A DNA stretch of 64,000 bases from Kluyvera georgiana ATCC 51603. Lineage in GTDB: Bacteria; Pseudomonadota; Gammaproteobacteria; Enterobacterales; Enterobacteriaceae. The stretch covers positions 24,802 through 88,801 of the forward strand of contig NZ_LXEU01000088.1 in assembly GCF_001654985.1 (NCBI RefSeq), written 5' to 3'. Below, one piece after another: positions 18,470 to 29,215 of the stretch (position 1 is its first letter; the number at the start of each line of letters is the position of its first letter). The position numbers and the translations under genes are program-made. The notes below the pieces were generated by a model. That model did not search any database. It had not been told where the DNA came from and saw only the letters and a list, made by a program, of their open reading frames with translations.

Positions 18470-21400
18470 TGATTGAACGTGGTAAATTTCGTTCGCTAAC
18501 GCTGATTAACTGGAACGGGTTCTTTGCCCGTACTTTCGATCTGGATGAGCTGGTCACCACGCTGTCCGGTGGTAACGGTGCCGGTAAATCGACCACCATG
18601 GCGGCCTTCGTCACGGCGCTGATCCCCGACTTAACCCTGCTGCACTTCCGTAACACCACCGAAGCGGGGGCCACCAGTGGTTCGCGCGATAAAGGTCTGC
18701 ACGGTAAGCTGAAAGCGGGCGTCTGCTACTCGGTACTTGACGTGATGAACTCGCGTCACCAGCGCGTGGTGGTGGGCGTGCGTCTGCAACAGGTGGCGGG
18801 GCGCGATCGTAAAGTCGACATTAAGCCATTCGCCATTCAGGGGCTGCCAACCTCGATTCAGCCGACCCAGCTGCTGACCGAAACGCTGAACGAGCGCCAG
18901 GCGCGCGTGCTGACGTTGCAGGAGCTGAAAGATAAGCTCGATACCATCGAAGGCGTTCAGTTCAAGCAGTTCAACTCGATTACCGACTACCACGCGCTGA
19001 TGTTCGATCTGGGCATCGTCGCGCGTCGTCTGCGATCTGCCGCTGACCGTAGCAAATTCTATCGCCTGATTGAAGCCTCGCTGTACGGCGGTATTTCCAG
19101 CGCGATTACCCGCTCGCTGCGCGACTACCTGTTGCCGGAAAACAGCGGCGTGCGCAAAGCGTTCCAGGACATGGAAGCGGCGCTGCGCGAAAACCGGATG
19201 ACGCTGGAAGCGATTCGCGTCACCCAGTCTGACCGCGACCTGTTCAAGCACCTGATCTCCGAAGCCACCGACTACGTGGCCGCCGACTACATGCGCCATG
19301 CCAACGAGCGCCGCGTGCATCTGGATAAAGCGCTGGAGTATCGCCGCGAACTGTTCACCTCCCGCTCGCAGCTGGCGGCGGAACAGTACAAGCACGTCGA
19401 TATGGCGCGCGAGCTACAGGAACACAACGGCGCGGAAGGCGATCTCGAAGCCGATCACCAGGCCGCCAGCGACCACCTGAATCTGGTGCAGACCGCGCTG
19501 CGCCAGCAGGAAAAAATTGAGCGCTATGAAGCGGATTTAGACGAGCTGCAAATTCGCCTCGAAGAACAGAATGAAGTGGTGGCGGAAGCCGCCGAACAGC
19601 AGGAAGAGAACGAAGCCCGCGCCGAAGCCGCCGAACTGGAAGTGGATGAGCTGAAAAGCCAGCTCGCCGACTACCAGCAGGCGCTGGACGTCCAGCAAAC
19701 GCGCGCCATTCAGTACACCCAGGCGCTACAGGCGCTGGAGCGCGCGAAAGCGCTGTGCCACCTGCCGGATTTAACGCCGGACAGCGCGGCGGAATGGCTG
19801 GAAACCTTCCAGGCCAAAGAGCAGGAAGCCACGGAAAAACTGCTGTCGCTCGAGCAGAAAATGAGCGTTGCCGAGACGGCACACAGCCAGTTTGAGCAAG
19901 CCTATCAGCTGGTGGCGTCAATTAACGGCCCGCTGGCGCGTAACGAAGCCTGGGACGCGGCGCGTGAACTGTTGCGTGACGGCGTAAACCAGCGTCACCT
20001 GGCGGAGCAGGCGCAGCCGTTGCGCAGCCGTCTGAATGAACTGGAACAGCGTCTGCGCGAACAGCAGGAAGCCGAGCGTCTGCTGGCCGATTTCTGCAAG
20101 CGTCAGGGCAAACAGTACGACATTGACGATCTTGAAAACCTGCACCGCGAGCTGGAAGCACGCATTGCCGCGCTGAGCGACAGCGTGACTGACGCCCGCG
20201 AGCAGCGTATGCAACTGCGTCAGGAGCAGGAACAGCTGCAATCGCGTATCTCGGCGTTGATGCACCGCGCGCCGGTCTGGCTGGCGGCGCAGAATAGCCT
20301 GAGCCAGCTGTGCGAGCAGAGCGGCGAACAGTTTGAGTCCAGCCAGGACGTTACCGAATACCTTCAGCAACTGCTGGAGCGCGAGCGCGAAGCGATCGTC
20401 GAACGCGACGAAGTCGGCGCGCGTAAACGTGCCGTCGACGATGAAATTGAGCGCCTAAGCCAGCCGGGCGGTTCCGAAGACCCGCGCCTGAACGCCCTGG
20501 CCGAACGTTTTGGCGGCGTACTGTTGTCGGAAATCTACGATGACGTCAGCCTTGACGACGCGCCGTACTTCTCCGCGCTGTACGGTCCGTCGCGTCACGC
20601 CATCGTGGTGCCGGATCTGTCGCAGATCGCCGAGTATCTGGAAGGACTGGAAGATTGCCCGGAAGATCTCTACCTGATTGAGGGGGATCCGCAATCCTTC
20701 GATGACAGCGTGTTCAACGTCGACGAGCTGGAAAAAGCGGTGGTGGTGAAGACCGCCGATCGCCAGTGGCGCTACTCGCGCTTCCCAGCGGTGCCGCTGT
20801 TTGGCCGCGCCGCGCGCGAAAGCCGCATTGAGAGCCTGCACGCCGAGCGTGAAGTGCTGTCTGAACGTTTTGCGACCCTGTCGTTCGACGTCCAGAAAAC
20901 CCAGCGTCTGCATCAGGCGTTCAGCCGCTTTATTGGCAGTCACCTGTCGGTGGCGTTTGACGACGATCCGGAAGCGGAAATTCGCAAACTGAACACCCGC
21001 CGCAACGAGCTGGAGCGCGCGCTCAGCAGTCACGAAAGTGATAACCAGCAGCAGCAGGCGCAGTACGAACAGGCGAAAGAGGGCGTTGCGCTGCTCAACC
21101 GCCTCCTGCCGCGCCTGAGCCTGCTGGCCGATGAAACGCTGGCCGACCGCGTGGATGAAATCCAGGAGCGCCTGGACGAAGCGCAGGAAGCCGCACGCTT
21201 CATCCAGCAGCACGGCAACCAGCTGGCGAAGCTTGAGCCGATTGTCTCTGTACTGCAGAGCGACCCGGAGCAGTTTGAACAGCTGAAAGAGGATTACGCC
21301 TGGTCACAGCAGGTGCAGCGCGAAGCACGTCAGCAGGCGTTTGCCCTGACCGAAGTCGTGCAGCGTCGCGCCCACTTCGGCTACTCTGACTCAGCGGAAA

Positions 21401-22917
21401 TGCTGAGCGGCAACAGCGACCTCAACGAAAAACTGCGTGAACGTCTGGCGCAGGCGGAAAGCGAGCGGAGCCGCGCGCGTGAAGCCATGCGTACCCACGC
21501 CGCGCAGGTGAGTCAGTACAGCCAGGTATTGGCGTCGCTGAAAAGCTCCTACGACACCAAGAAAGAGCTGCTTAACGATCTCTATAAAGAGCTGAAAGAT
21601 ATTGGCGTACGTGCCGATGCGGGCGCAGAAGAGCGCGCGCGCATTCGCCGTGACGAGCTGCACGCGCAGCTGAGCAACAACCGCGCGCGCCGCAACCAGT
21701 TGGAAAAAGCGCTGACCTTCTGCGAAGCGGAGATGGATAACCTGACCCGTAAGCTGCGCAAGCTGGAACGTGATTACCTCGAAATGCGCGAGCAGGTGGT
21801 GAGTGCGAAAGCGGGATGGTGCGCGGTGATGCGCCTGGTGAAAGACAATAACGTCGAACGTCGTCTGCACCGCCGCGAGCTGGCCTATCTCTCCGCTGAC
21901 GATCTGCGTTCAATGTCGGATAAAGCGCTGGGCGCACTGCGTCTGGCGGTTGCGGATAATGAACATCTGCGTGACGTGCTGCGTATGTCGGAAGATCCGA
22001 AGCGTCCTGAACGTAAGATTCAGTTCTTCGTGGCGGTATATCAACATCTGCGCGAACGTATCCGTCAGGATATTATCCGCACCGACGACCCGGTAGAAGC
22101 CATCGAACAGATGGAAATCGAACTGAGCCGTCTGACCGAAGAGCTGACCAACCGTGAGCAGAAGCTGGCGATCAGCTCCCGCAGCGTGGCGAATATTATT
22201 CGCAAAACCATTCAGCGCGAGCAGAACCGTATTCGTCAGTTGAACCAGGGCCTGCAAAGCGTGTCGTTTGGCCAGGTGAACAGCGTGCGCCTGAACGTCA
22301 ACGTACGCGAGACGCACTCGATGCTGCTGGACGTGCTCTCTGAGCAGCATGAACAGCATCAGGATCTGTTCAACAGCAACCGTCTGACCTTCTCAGAAGC
22401 GCTGGCGAAACTGTACCAGCGCCTGAATCCGCAAATCGATATGGGCCAGCGTACGCCGCAGACTATTGGTGAAGAGCTGCTCGACTATCGTAGCTACCTG
22501 GAGATGGAAGTTGAGGTTAACCGTGGTTCTGACGGCTGGCTGCGCGCGGAGTCCGGCGCGCTGTCGACCGGTGAGGCGATCGGTACCGGGATGTCGATTC
22601 TGGTGATGGTGGTGCAGAGCTGGGAAGATGAAGCTCGGCGTCTGCGCGGTAAAGATTTGTCACCGTGCCGTCTACTGTTCCTTGATGAAGCGGCGCGTCT
22701 GGATGCCCGTTCCATCGCCACGCTGTTTGAGCTGTGCGAGCGTCTGGAGATGCAGCTTATCATCGCGGCACCGGAAAACATTAGCCCGGAGAAAGGCACA
22801 ACCTACAAGCTGGTGCGTAAAGTGGTGCACAACCACGAACACGTACATGTGGTGGGTCTGCGCGGCTTTGCCGCTCAACTGCCGGAAACCTTGCCGGGTA
22901 CCGCGGATGCATCGTAG
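18469..22917 (+). CDS. mukB: Condensin SMC-like ATPase MukB
   Basis: Large SMC-like ATPase that compacts and helps segregate the chromosome and works with topoisomerase IV. 1482 residues against 1486 in E. coli; the difference is in the last few residues. Walker [10 protein letters not shown] at 34-42; very long coiled coils on either side of a small hinge (about 650-800, [20 protein letters not shown]); C-terminal signature [13 protein letters not shown] (about 1363) and Walker [12 protein letters not shown] (about 1402-1412). Last gene of cmoM-mukF-mukE-mukB. Confidence 0.98.
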   Translation: MIERGKFRSLTLINWNGFFARTFDLDELVTTLSGGNGAGKSTTMAAFVTALIPDLTLLHFRNTTEAGATSGSRDKGLHGKLKAGVCYSVLDVMNSRHQRVVVGVRLQQVAGRDRKVDIKPFAIQGLPTSIQPTQLLTETLNERQARVLTLQELKDKLDTIEGVQFKQFNSITDYHALMFDLGIVARRLRSAADRSKFYRLIEASLYGGISSAITRSLRDYLLPENSGVRKAFQDMEAALRENRMTLEAIRVTQSDRDLFKHLISEATDYVAADYMRHANERRVHLDKALEYRRELFTSRSQLAAEQYKHVDMARELQEHNGAEGDLEADHQAASDHLNLVQTALRQQEKIERYEADLDELQIRLEEQNEVVAEAAEQQEENEARAEAAELEVDELKSQLADYQQALDVQQTRAIQYTQALQALERAKALCHLPDLTPDSAAEWLETFQAKEQEATEKLLSLEQKMSVAETAHSQFEQAYQLVASINGPLARNEAWDAARELLRDGVNQRHLAEQAQPLRSRLNELEQRLREQQEAERLLADFCKRQGKQYDIDDLENLHRELEARIAALSDSVTDAREQRMQLRQEQEQLQSRISALMHRAPVWLAAQNSLSQLCEQSGEQFESSQDVTEYLQQLLEREREAIVERDEVGARKRAVDDEIERLSQPGGSEDPRLNALAERFGGVLLSEIYDDVSLDDAPYFSALYGPSRHAIVVPDLSQIAEYLEGLEDCPEDLYLIEGDPQSFDDSVFNVDELEKAVVVKTADRQWRYSRFPAVPLFGRAARESRIESLHAEREVLSERFATLSFDVQKTQRLHQAFSRFIGSHLSVAFDDDPEAEIRKLNTRRNELERALSSHESDNQQQQAQYEQAKEGVALLNRLLPRLSLLADETLADRVDEIQERLDEAQEAARFIQQHGNQLAKLEPIVSVLQSDPEQFEQLKEDYAWSQQVQREARQQAFALTEVVQRRAHFGYSDSAEMLSGNSDLNEKLRERLAQAESERSRAREAMRTHAAQVSQYSQVLASLKSSYDTKKELLNDLYKELKDIGVRADAGAEERARIRRDELHAQLSNNRARRNQLEKALTFCEAEMDNLTRKLRKLERDYLEMREQVVSAKAGWCAVMRLVKDNNVERRLHRRELAYLSADDLRSMSDKALGALRLAVADNEHLRDVLRMSEDPKRPERKIQFFVAVYQHLRERIRQDIIRTDDPVEAIEQMEIELSRLTEELTNREQKLAISSRSVANIIRKTIQREQNRIRQLNQGLQSVSFGQVNSVRLNVNVRETHSMLLDVLSEQHEQHQDLFNSNRLTFSEALAKLYQRLNPQIDMGQRTPQTIGEELLDYRSYLEMEVEVNRGSDGWLRAESGALSTGEAIGTGMSILVMVVQSWEDEARRLRGKDLSPCRLLFLDEAARLDARSIATLFELCERLEMQLIIAAPENISPEKGTTYKLVRKVVHNHEHVHVVGLRGFAAQLPETLPGTADAS

Positions 22918-22928
22918 CGGAGCATGTC

Positions 22929-22960
22929 GCCTGTAGGCCGGATGGCGCTGGCCCACAGGC
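22929..22960. repeat. REP-like extragenic palindrome after mukB
   Basis: Arms GCCTGTAGGCC (22929-22939) and GGCCCACAGGC (22950-22960) pair over 11 positions with one mismatch. The segment TGTAGGCCGGATGGCG resembles enterobacterial REP sequences. It sits 12 bases after the mukB stop and before the terminator. Confidence 0.6.
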
Positions 22961-22978
22961 GGGTAGGTATCCGAATAC

Positions 22979-23008
22979 AAAAAAGGCGACAGCAATGTCG
23001 CCTTTTTT
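22979..23008 (+). terminator. Rho-independent terminator of the muk operon
   Basis: Perfect 12-bp stem AAAAAAGGCGAC (22979-22990) / GTCGCCTTTTTT (22997-23008), loop AGCAAT. Confidence 0.92.
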
Positions 23009-23143
23009 GTTATCTGCTTTTCATCGCTAGCGCGTTATTATCTTTAGACTTCTTTACATTTGAACGGGCAAAATAGTTTTTGTCTTTATATACTGAAGGT
23101 AAGCCCACGTTAGGGTCTTTGTATAGATAACAGGGGGCAAGGG

Positions 23144-24928
23144 ATGTTGCTGAAAAAAGAAAATGGTCGTCGGTTGTCAGCCGTGAGTTTATGTCTGGCG
23201 ATGACGTTTGCTCCACTGTTTACCGCTTCTGCGGGCGAACCAGAGCTGGTGCCTTCTGACGGTACCGCGACGCCAGCGGAACAATCGCCGGTGCTTCTGC
23301 ATCCAGGGGCGCAATCGCCAGCAATGGCGAGTCTTGTCGGTACACAACCGCTGGCTGACGGCTCGGCGGCGAACAGCCGTGCCGATATTCTTGCTACGCT
23401 ACCTTCCGGATATCAGCCCGTCTACCTTAATCCGCTGGCGACATTGTATGCCGCCCGTGAGATGAAACCCATGTGGGAAAACCGTGATGCGATACGCGCC
23501 TTCCAGCAGCAGCTGGCGGAAGTGGCGATCGCCGGTTTTCAGCCGCAGTTCACCCGGTGGGTTGAACTGCTCACCGACCCGGCTGTCAGCGGGATGGCGC
23601 GTGATGTCGTGCTTTCCGATGCCCTGATGGGCTATCTGCACTTTGTCAGCGGGATTCCGGTTCAGGGTAACCGCTGGCTGTATAGCGATAAGCCGTACAC
23701 GCTGGCAACACCGCCGTTGTCGGTGATAAACCAATGGCAGTTAGCGCTGGATAACGGCTCGCTGCCGCAGTTTATTGCCGCCCTGGCGCCACAGCATCCG
23801 CAGTATAGTGCGATGCATCAGGCGCTACTGGCGTTGACGGGCGACAATCGCCCGTGGCCAAAGTTGACCTCGACGGTTTCATTGCGCCCAGGGCAGTGGA
23901 GCAGCGATGTGCCTGCGCTACGTGAAATCCTGCAACGTAACGGTGTGCTGGATAACAGCCCGGCGATACCGCTGCCTGGCGACAACGTCGGCAAGACGAA
24001 AAAGGGGGGAAAAAGCGGCCCAGCGGCCTATGACCGCCAACTGGTGGACGCGGTGAAACGTTTCCAGGCGGCGCAGGGGCTTGGCGCGGACGGTGTGATT
24101 GGCACCTCGACGCGCGACTGGCTGAACGTCTCTTCTGCCCAGCGTGCGGGCGTGCTGGCGCTAAATATTCAGCGTTTGCGCCTGCTGCCGGGGAAAGTCT
24201 CTACCGGGATTATGGTGAATATCCCGGCCTACTCGCTGGTTTACTATCTCAACGGCAGCGAAGCGCTGGCCTCGCGGGTTATCGTGGGACGCCCCGATCG
24301 TAAAACGCCAATGATGAGCAGCGCGCTGAATAACGTGGTGGTCAACCCACCGTGGAACGTGCCGCCGACGCTGGCGCGTAATGATATTCTCCCGAAGCTG
24401 CGTAATGATCCAGGTTATCTGGAGCGGCATAACTACACCGTATTACGCGGCTGGAACAGTAAAGAAGCTATCGATCCATGGCGGGTCGATTGGTCAACAA
24501 TCACGCCGTCGAATTTACCGTTCCGTTTCCAGCAGGCACCGGGTGAACATAACTCGCTGGGGCGCTATAAGTTTAATATGCCAAGTTCCGACGCCATTTA
24601 TCTGCATGATACGCCTAATCATAATCTGTTCCAGAAAGATGCGCGGGCATTAAGTTCCGGCTGCGTGCGGGTAAATAAAGCCTCCGATCTGGCGAATATG
24701 CTGTTACAGGATGCGGGCTGGAATGATGCGCGAATTTCCGATGCCCTTAAACAAGGGAATACACGCTATGTGAATATCCGGCAGAATATTCCGGTTAATC
24801 TCTATTATCTCACTGCCTTTGTCAGCGCTGACGGACAGACACAATATCGAACAGATATTTACAATTATGATGTCACTGCGCGATCGGGTGCACAGATTTT
24901 GCCAAAAGCGGAACAATTGATCAGATAA
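23144..24928 (+). CDS. ldtD: L,D-transpeptidase LdtD (YcbB)
   Basis: Periplasmic enzyme that makes 3-3 crosslinks in peptidoglycan; in E. coli it gives beta-lactam resistance when overproduced and protects cells with outer-membrane defects. 594 residues against 615. Signal peptide about 1-30; scaffold domain; peptidoglycan-binding domain ([28 protein letters not shown]); YkuD catalytic domain with [12 protein letters not shown] and SSGCVRVN, nucleophile Cys507. The linker before the binding domain ([16 protein letters not shown]) is clearly shorter than in E. coli, which explains most of the length difference. Confidence 0.95.
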   Translation: MLLKKENGRRLSAVSLCLAMTFAPLFTASAGEPELVPSDGTATPAEQSPVLLHPGAQSPAMASLVGTQPLADGSAANSRADILATLPSGYQPVYLNPLATLYAAREMKPMWENRDAIRAFQQQLAEVAIAGFQPQFTRWVELLTDPAVSGMARDVVLSDALMGYLHFVSGIPVQGNRWLYSDKPYTLATPPLSVINQWQLALDNGSLPQFIAALAPQHPQYSAMHQALLALTGDNRPWPKLTSTVSLRPGQWSSDVPALREILQRNGVLDNSPAIPLPGDNVGKTKKGGKSGPAAYDRQLVDAVKRFQAAQGLGADGVIGTSTRDWLNVSSAQRAGVLALNIQRLRLLPGKVSTGIMVNIPAYSLVYYLNGSEALASRVIVGRPDRKTPMMSSALNNVVVNPPWNVPPTLARNDILPKLRNDPGYLERHNYTVLRGWNSKEAIDPWRVDWSTITPSNLPFRFQQAPGEHNSLGRYKFNMPSSDAIYLHDTPNHNLFQKDARALSSGCVRVNKASDLANMLLQDAGWNDARISDALKQGNTRYVNIRQNIPVNLYYLTAFVSADGQTQYRTDIYNYDVTARSGAQILPKAEQLIR

Positions 24929-24973
24929 ATGAAGTAGTTCAGGTAATGTAGTTGTCGAACAAAAAGCGCAGAT

Positions 24974-25020
24974 GCCAGCCCCGCAGGTCCAGGGCTGGCG
25001 GCTTCGCGTGGCAGGCCGCC
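24974..25020. repeat. Pair of GC-rich inverted repeats between ldtD and mepK
   Basis: First: GCCAGCCC (24974-24981) / GGGCTGGC (24992-24999), perfect 8 bp, 10-base loop. Second, directly following: GGCGGC (24997-25002) / GCCGCC (25015-25020). Neither has a T run, so they are not clear terminators; they could be a transcript-stabilising structure or a degenerate REP pair. A weak TTGACG-N17-TAAGGT promoter match follows at 25021-25049. Confidence 0.5.
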
Positions 25021-25111
25021 TTGACGCTGGCTTTGATGCCCGGTAAGGTGCTTAACGTGCGCCAGAAGTGCATATTTTTCGATCACATTACTGACTGTAG
25101 ACCTGATTATC

Positions 25112-25663
25112 ATGGACAAATTTGACGCTAATCGCCGCAAGCTGCTGGCGTTAGGTGGTGTTGCGCTCGGCGCGGCCGCCATCTTGCCCACGCCTGCGCT
25201 TGCCACCCTCTCGACCCCACGTCCGCGTATTTTAACGCTGAATAACCTGCATACAGGTGAGTTGATAAAAGCCGAGTTTTTTGACGGCCGAGGCTATATT
25301 CAGGATGAATTAGCAAAACTAAACCATTTTTTCCGTGACTATCGCGCGAATAAAATAAAAAGCATCGATCCTTCTTTGTTCGATCAGCTTTATCGCCTTC
25401 AGGGACTATTAGGAACAAATAAACCTGTGCAATTGATCTCTGGATATCGTTCCGTTGATACCAATAATGAGCTAAGAGCGCACAGCAGTGGGGTAGCGAA
25501 AAAAAGCTATCACACGAAAGGTCAGGCAATGGATTTTCATATTGAAGGCGTTTCATTAAGTAATATACGCAAAGCTGCGTTATCTATGCGCGCAGGTGGT
25601 GTAGGATATTACCCACGTAGCAACTTTGTGCATATTGATACCGGTCCGGTCCGGCACTGGTAG
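25112..25663 (+). CDS. mepK: Murein DD-endopeptidase MepK
   Basis: Peptidase M15A-like (DUF882, YcbK) zinc enzyme that cleaves crosslinks, preferring 3-3 links in E. coli, to open the wall for growth. 183 residues. N-terminal NRRKLLALGG with a hydrophobic stretch is a twin-arginine type export signal (about 1-31). Zinc ligands by motif: SYHTKGQAMDFHI (His134, Asp141) and FVHIDTG (His174). Sits downstream of ldtD, whose product makes the bond it cleaves. Confidence 0.93.
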   Translation: MDKFDANRRKLLALGGVALGAAAILPTPALATLSTPRPRILTLNNLHTGELIKAEFFDGRGYIQDELAKLNHFFRDYRANKIKSIDPSLFDQLYRLQGLLGTNKPVQLISGYRSVDTNNELRAHSSGVAKKSYHTKGQAMDFHIEGVSLSNIRKAALSMRAGGVGYYPRSNFVHIDTGPVRHW

Positions 25664-25677
25664 CTCTACGCCAACCG

Positions 25678-25701
25678 TTCAGGCACACTGAAGTGTCTGA
25701 A
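25678..25701 (+). other. Hairpin between mepK and ycbL
   Basis: TTCAGGCAC (25678-25686) / GTGTCTGAA (25693-25701), 9 pairs including one G-U, 6-base loop. No T tract. It could be a weak terminator or an mRNA-processing structure. Confidence 0.45.
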
Positions 25702-25727
25702 TGGTGACGAGTCCAAACAGGAGCAAC

Positions 25728-26375
25728 ATGAATTATCGTATTATTCCGGTGACTGCGTTCGCGCAAAACTGTTCATTGATCTGGTGCGAGCAAACGAAAC
25801 TGGCGGCGTTGGTCGATCCGGGCGGCGATGCCGAAACCATCAAGCAGCAGGTTGCAGAAGCGGGCGTGACGTTGCAGCAAATTTTGCTGACTCATGGCCA
25901 TCTCGATCATGTGGGGGCGGCGGCTGAACTGGCGCAGCACTACGGGGTGCCGATTATCGGGCCGGAAAAAGAAGATGAATTCTGGTTGCAAGGGTTGCCC
26001 GCGCAAAGCCGGATGTTTGGCCTTGAGGACTGCCAGCCGTTGACGCCGGACCGCTGGCTGAACGAAGGGGATACGGTGAGCGTCGGCAACGTGAAGCTGC
26101 AGGTGCTGCACTGTCCGGGGCATACGCCGGGGCATGTCGTCTTCTTTGATGCCCAGGCGCGTTTGCTGATCTCGGGTGACGTGCTGTTTAAAGGTGGCGT
26201 AGGGCGCAGTGACTTCCCACGTGGCGATCACGCGCAGTTGATTGATGCGATTAAGCGCAAGCTGCTGCCGTTAGGCGATGACGTGAAGTTTATTGCGGGC
26301 CATGGCCCAATGTCGACGCTGGGTTATGAGCGTCTGCATAACCCATTCCTGCAGGATGAACTGCCGGTGTGGTAA
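25728..26375 (+). CDS. ycbL: YcbL, glyoxalase II-like metallo-hydrolase
   Basis: Metallo-beta-lactamase fold protein of the small (type II) glyoxalase II group. 215 residues, as E. coli YcbL. Metal motif [12 protein letters not shown], then [28 protein letters not shown] and GHGP. Salmonella YcbL has been shown to hydrolyse S-lactoylglutathione; activity here is inferred. Start MNYRIIPV at 25728 with ribosome site AGGAG; the GTG at 25701 falls in the hairpin above. Confidence 0.93.
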   Translation: MNYRIIPVTAFAQNCSLIWCEQTKLAALVDPGGDAETIKQQVAEAGVTLQQILLTHGHLDHVGAAAELAQHYGVPIIGPEKEDEFWLQGLPAQSRMFGLEDCQPLTPDRWLNEGDTVSVGNVKLQVLHCPGHTPGHVVFFDAQARLLISGDVLFKGGVGRSDFPRGDHAQLIDAIKRKLLPLGDDVKFIAGHGPMSTLGYERLHNPFLQDELPVW

Positions 26376-26387
26376 TCTCAGAATAAT

Positions 26388-26414
26388 AAAAAGGCCGCGA
26401 ATGCGGCCTTTTTT
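26388..26414. terminator. Bidirectional terminator between ycbL and aspC
   Basis: AAAAAGGCCGC (26388-26398) / GCGGCCTTTTT (26403-26413), loop GAAT, with A and T tracts on the two sides. Suits both convergent genes. Confidence 0.92.
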
Positions 26415-26435
26415 GTCCCTGAAGGGAAGCTTCTG

Positions 26436-27626
26436 TTACAGGACGGCGACGATGGCTTCGCACAGCGGCGCCATGTTGTCCGGCGTCATGCCCGCCACGT
26501 TGATACGGCCAGAAGCGACGGCATAAATACCGAACTCTTCACGCAGGCGCAGTACCTGCTCTTTGGTCAGACCGCTGAACGAGAACATACCGTTCTGCTT
26601 CGTGATGAAGGTGAAATCACGGCTCGCGCCTTTCTCCTGCAACGTATTAACGAACAGCAGACGCATGCGCTGAATGCGCTGACGCATATCGGTCAGCTCT
26701 TGTTCCCAGATGGCGCGCAGCGCGTCGTTGCTGAGAATGGTCGCAACAACGGAAGCGCCGTGTGCCGGCGGGTTAGAGTAGTTCGCGCGAATCACGGCTT
26801 TCAGCTGGCTGAAGGCGCGATCGGCGGTGTCGGCATCGGCTGTGACCAGGGTGCAGGCGCCAACGCGTTCGTTGTACAGACCGAAGTTTTTCGAGTAGGA
26901 GCTCGCCACAATCAGCTCTTTGTGCAGCGTGGCAAATGCGCGCAGGCCTTCGGCATCTTCTTCCAGACCGCGAGCAAAGCCCTGGTAGGCGAAGTCAAAC
27001 AGCGGCAGCCAACCTTTTTCAATCGACAGATTTGCCAGCTGTTGCCACTGCTCCAGCGTCGGGTCGATACCGGTTGGGTTATGGCAGCAGCCATGGAACA
27101 GCACCACGTCACCCGCCTGGGCTTCATTCAGGCTCGCCAGCAGGCCGTCGAAGTTGAGGGCATGCTTTTCCGCATCGTAGTAGTCATATTCGCGTACTTC
27201 CAGGCCCGCAGCGCCAAAGACGCTCTTGTGGTTCGGCCAGCTTGGGTTGCTGACCCAAACGCGCTTCACGTCAGTGTTTTTTGCGAGGAAATCCGCCGCT
27301 ACGCGCAGTGCGCCTGTGCCGCCTGGGGTCTGAGCGGTGCGCGCGCGTTTGTCACTAATGATGCTGTTGCCTTTGCCGAACAGCAGCTCCTGCGTGCAGC
27401 GACCAAACTCAGGAATACCATCAATACCGAGATAGTTTTTGGTGGTCTCATTCTCCAGCAGATACTGCTCAGCTTTTTTAACGCTGGTCAGCACCGGCGT
27501 CTTGCCGGTCTCATCTTTATAAACACCAATCCCGAGATTGATTTTTCCCGGGCGTTCGTCGGCGCGAAACAGATCGGCCAGGCCCAGAATTGGGTCGGCA
27601 GGGGCGGCTGTAATGTTCTCAAACAT
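26436..27626 (-). CDS. aspC: Aspartate aminotransferase AspC
   Basis: Class I PLP aminotransferase, aspartate + 2-oxoglutarate to oxaloacetate + glutamate; also acts on aromatic amino acids. 396 residues, same as E. coli. Hallmarks are [56 protein letters not shown] (PLP lysine) and the C-terminal SGRINVAGM with the substrate arginine. Confidence 0.97.
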   Translation of the reverse strand: MFENITAAPADPILGLADLFRADERPGKINLGIGVYKDETGKTPVLTSVKKAEQYLLENETTKNYLGIDGIPEFGRCTQELLFGKGNSIISDKRARTAQTPGGTGALRVAADFLAKNTDVKRVWVSNPSWPNHKSVFGAAGLEVREYDYYDAEKHALNFDGLLASLNEAQAGDVVLFHGCCHNPTGIDPTLEQWQQLANLSIEKGWLPLFDFAYQGFARGLEEDAEGLRAFATLHKELIVASSYSKNFGLYNERVGACTLVTADADTADRAFSQLKAVIRANYSNPPAHGASVVATILSNDALRAIWEQELTDMRQRIQRMRLLFVNTLQEKGASRDFTFITKQNGMFSFSGLTKEQVLRLREEFGIYAVASGRINVAGMTPDNMAPLCEAIVAVL

Positions 27627-27666
27627 GACGAGGTTCCATTAATAAGTTCGGGGGAAATCCGCTATC

Positions 27667-27695
27667 AGGTTAACGGTAGATTTACAAAATGCCAA
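27667..27695 (-). promoter_or_regulatory. Likely aspC promoter
   Basis: Reading the minus strand: TTGGCA (27690-27695), 17 bases, TAACCT (27667-27672). Leader to aspC about 35 bases. Supported by spacing and position only. Confidence 0.55.
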
Positions 27696-27754
27696 CCGTT
27701 AGAGACTAAAAGCGCGAAGCTTTTCAAAAGTTACGATCTTCCTCTTTAGAACGC

Positions 27755-27779
27755 AAAAAAGCAGGACCGAAGTCCTGCT
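27755..27779 (-). terminator. Rho-independent terminator of ompF
   Basis: Minus strand: GCAGGAC / GTCCTGC (arms 27772-27778 and 27761-27767), TTCG loop, followed by six T (A run 27755-27760). Lies 32 bases past the ompF stop and upstream of aspC. Confidence 0.9.
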
Positions 27780-27810
27780 CTTGAGGCATATAGCAGTGAG
27801 GGTCTGCTGA

Positions 27811-28992
27811 TTAGAACTGGTAAACGATACCAACAGCAGCCTGATCGTCGGTTCCCTGCTTGGTAGCAGCAGAGTACGCGTTGTCGTCGAGCAGGTTGAA
27901 CTTGTACGCCGCGTAGACGTTCATGTTCTTGTTGAAGTAGTACCAGGTGCCCAGTTCGATGTATTTAACCAGGTCAGCATCGCCGCCTTTGAAGTCGCCG
28001 CGAGCGATCAGGTCTTTACCTTTGGACTGTACGTAGCCCAGGGACGGACGCAGACCGAAGTCGAACTGATACTGAACAACAGCTTCGAAGTTCTGAGTTT
28101 TGTTTGCGAAGTTGTTGTCCGGCTCGCGGGTCATGTTCAGCGTTTCAGCATACATTACCGCAGCGTAGATGTTGTTCGCGTCGTATTTCGCAGCAGTAGA
28201 CCAAGCTTCTGCTTTGCTGCCGCCAGCGCTCGCCCAAGTGTGAGTGGTGCCATTGAAGGTAGAGCTGCCCGGGTTAACCTGGTCGTTGGTACGGTCTGCA
28301 ACTTCATAACCTGCGGCCAGCGCGATGCCGTTGCCGAAATCATACTGTACAGAGGTGCTGAAGCCGTCGCCGTTCGCTTTCGCGCCGTTGCCGCCGTAGC
28401 CAAGGCTTTCCAGCGCGCCGGTTTTGTCGTTGTAGGTCGCTGCAACCGGGTTGCTACGATCGTTTTTACCCTGGTACTGCAGCGCGAAGCTCAGACCTTC
28501 AACCAGACCGAAGAAATCGCTGTTACGGTAGGTCAGCAGGCCAGAAGAACGACCGTTCATGAAGTTGTCGGTAGCAGCCCAGGAATCGCCGCCCCATTCA
28601 ACCAGCATATCGGTGTAAGCCGCGACGTCGTAGATAGCGCCGTAGTTACGACCGTAGTCCAGAGAACCCGCGTCGCCAAATTTCAGACCGGCGAACGCCA
28701 GACGGGTTTTAGTCCCCTGGGAGCCTTCCGCATTGGAGGCATCCATGTTGTATTCCCACTGACCGTAGCCCACCAGCTGATCGTTGATCTGGGTTTCGCC
28801 CTTGAAGCCGATACGGGCATAGGTGGTGTCTTCGTTGCTGGTGTCGCCGTTGGTGGTCCAAATGTGTTCACCAACTGCTTTACCGTAGAAGTCCAGTTTG
28901 TTGGCATTCTTGTTGTAGATTTCTGCAGCATTTGCTGCACCAGCTACCAGCAGGGCAGGGATTACCACTGCCAGGATATTACGCTTCATCAT
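27811..28992 (-). CDS. ompF: Outer membrane porin OmpF (OmpK35-like)
   Basis: Trimeric 16-strand general porin for small hydrophilic solutes, including many beta-lactams. 393 residues with a 22-residue signal peptide ([22 protein letters not shown]), longer than E. coli OmpF (362) and Klebsiella OmpK35 (about 359). The N-terminus [26 protein letters not shown] and constriction loop [11 protein letters not shown] are of OmpK35 type; it ends in VGIVYQF with the C-terminal Phe needed for insertion. Extra residues lie in outer loops after [13 protein letters not shown] (about residues 185-220) and after [15 protein letters not shown]. Flanked by aspC and asnS as in K-12. Leader and promoter strongly resemble ompF. 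Confidence 0.93.
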   Translation of the reverse strand: MMKRNILAVVIPALLVAGAANAAEIYNKNANKLDFYGKAVGEHIWTTNGDTSNEDTTYARIGFKGETQINDQLVGYGQWEYNMDASNAEGSQGTKTRLAFAGLKFGDAGSLDYGRNYGAIYDVAAYTDMLVEWGGDSWAATDNFMNGRSSGLLTYRNSDFFGLVEGLSFALQYQGKNDRSNPVAATYNDKTGALESLGYGGNGAKANGDGFSTSVQYDFGNGIALAAGYEVADRTNDQVNPGSSTFNGTTHTWASAGGSKAEAWSTAAKYDANNIYAAVMYAETLNMTREPDNNFANKTQNFEAVVQYQFDFGLRPSLGYVQSKGKDLIARGDFKGGDADLVKYIELGTWYYFNKNMNVYAAYKFNLLDDNAYSAATKQGTDDQAAVGIVYQF

Positions 28993-29215
28993 TATTTATT
29001 ACCCTCATTAGGTTTTTTTTATAGACACTCGCCACTGCCGCCAATTACTTCCGTCAATAAAAATTTACGGAACTATTGATGATAGTTTGGTGTCTTTATG
29101 TGTCTGAGAGGCATCTTTCCATTCAAAACATACTTTCGCCACACTGAAAATGCTACAAACATCGAGAATAAGTAAGCAAAAGAAATAGTGTGTAACTAAA
29201 TATTAATATTGAGGA
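28993..29215 (-). promoter_or_regulatory. ompF promoter, OmpR region and leader
   Basis: On the minus strand: -35 TGGCGA (29136-29141), 17 bases, -10 AAAGAT (29113-29118), the same weak, activator-dependent elements as E. coli ompF. Just upstream (about 29142-29215) is an AT-rich OmpR-box region including TTTGTAGCATTTTCA. The roughly 110-base leader holds AGACACATAAAGACACCAA and ends GAGGGTAATAAATA before the ATG; in E. coli that end pairs with MicF RNA. Site roles are inferred from likeness to E. coli. Confidence 0.8.

Noticed and set aside
26700..27749. 349-codon open frame on the plus strand opposite aspC
   Set aside because: Antisense shadow of aspC.
28240..29079. 279-codon open frame on the plus strand opposite ompF
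   Set aside because: Antisense shadow of a highly expressed porin gene, running into the ompF promoter; no recognisable product.
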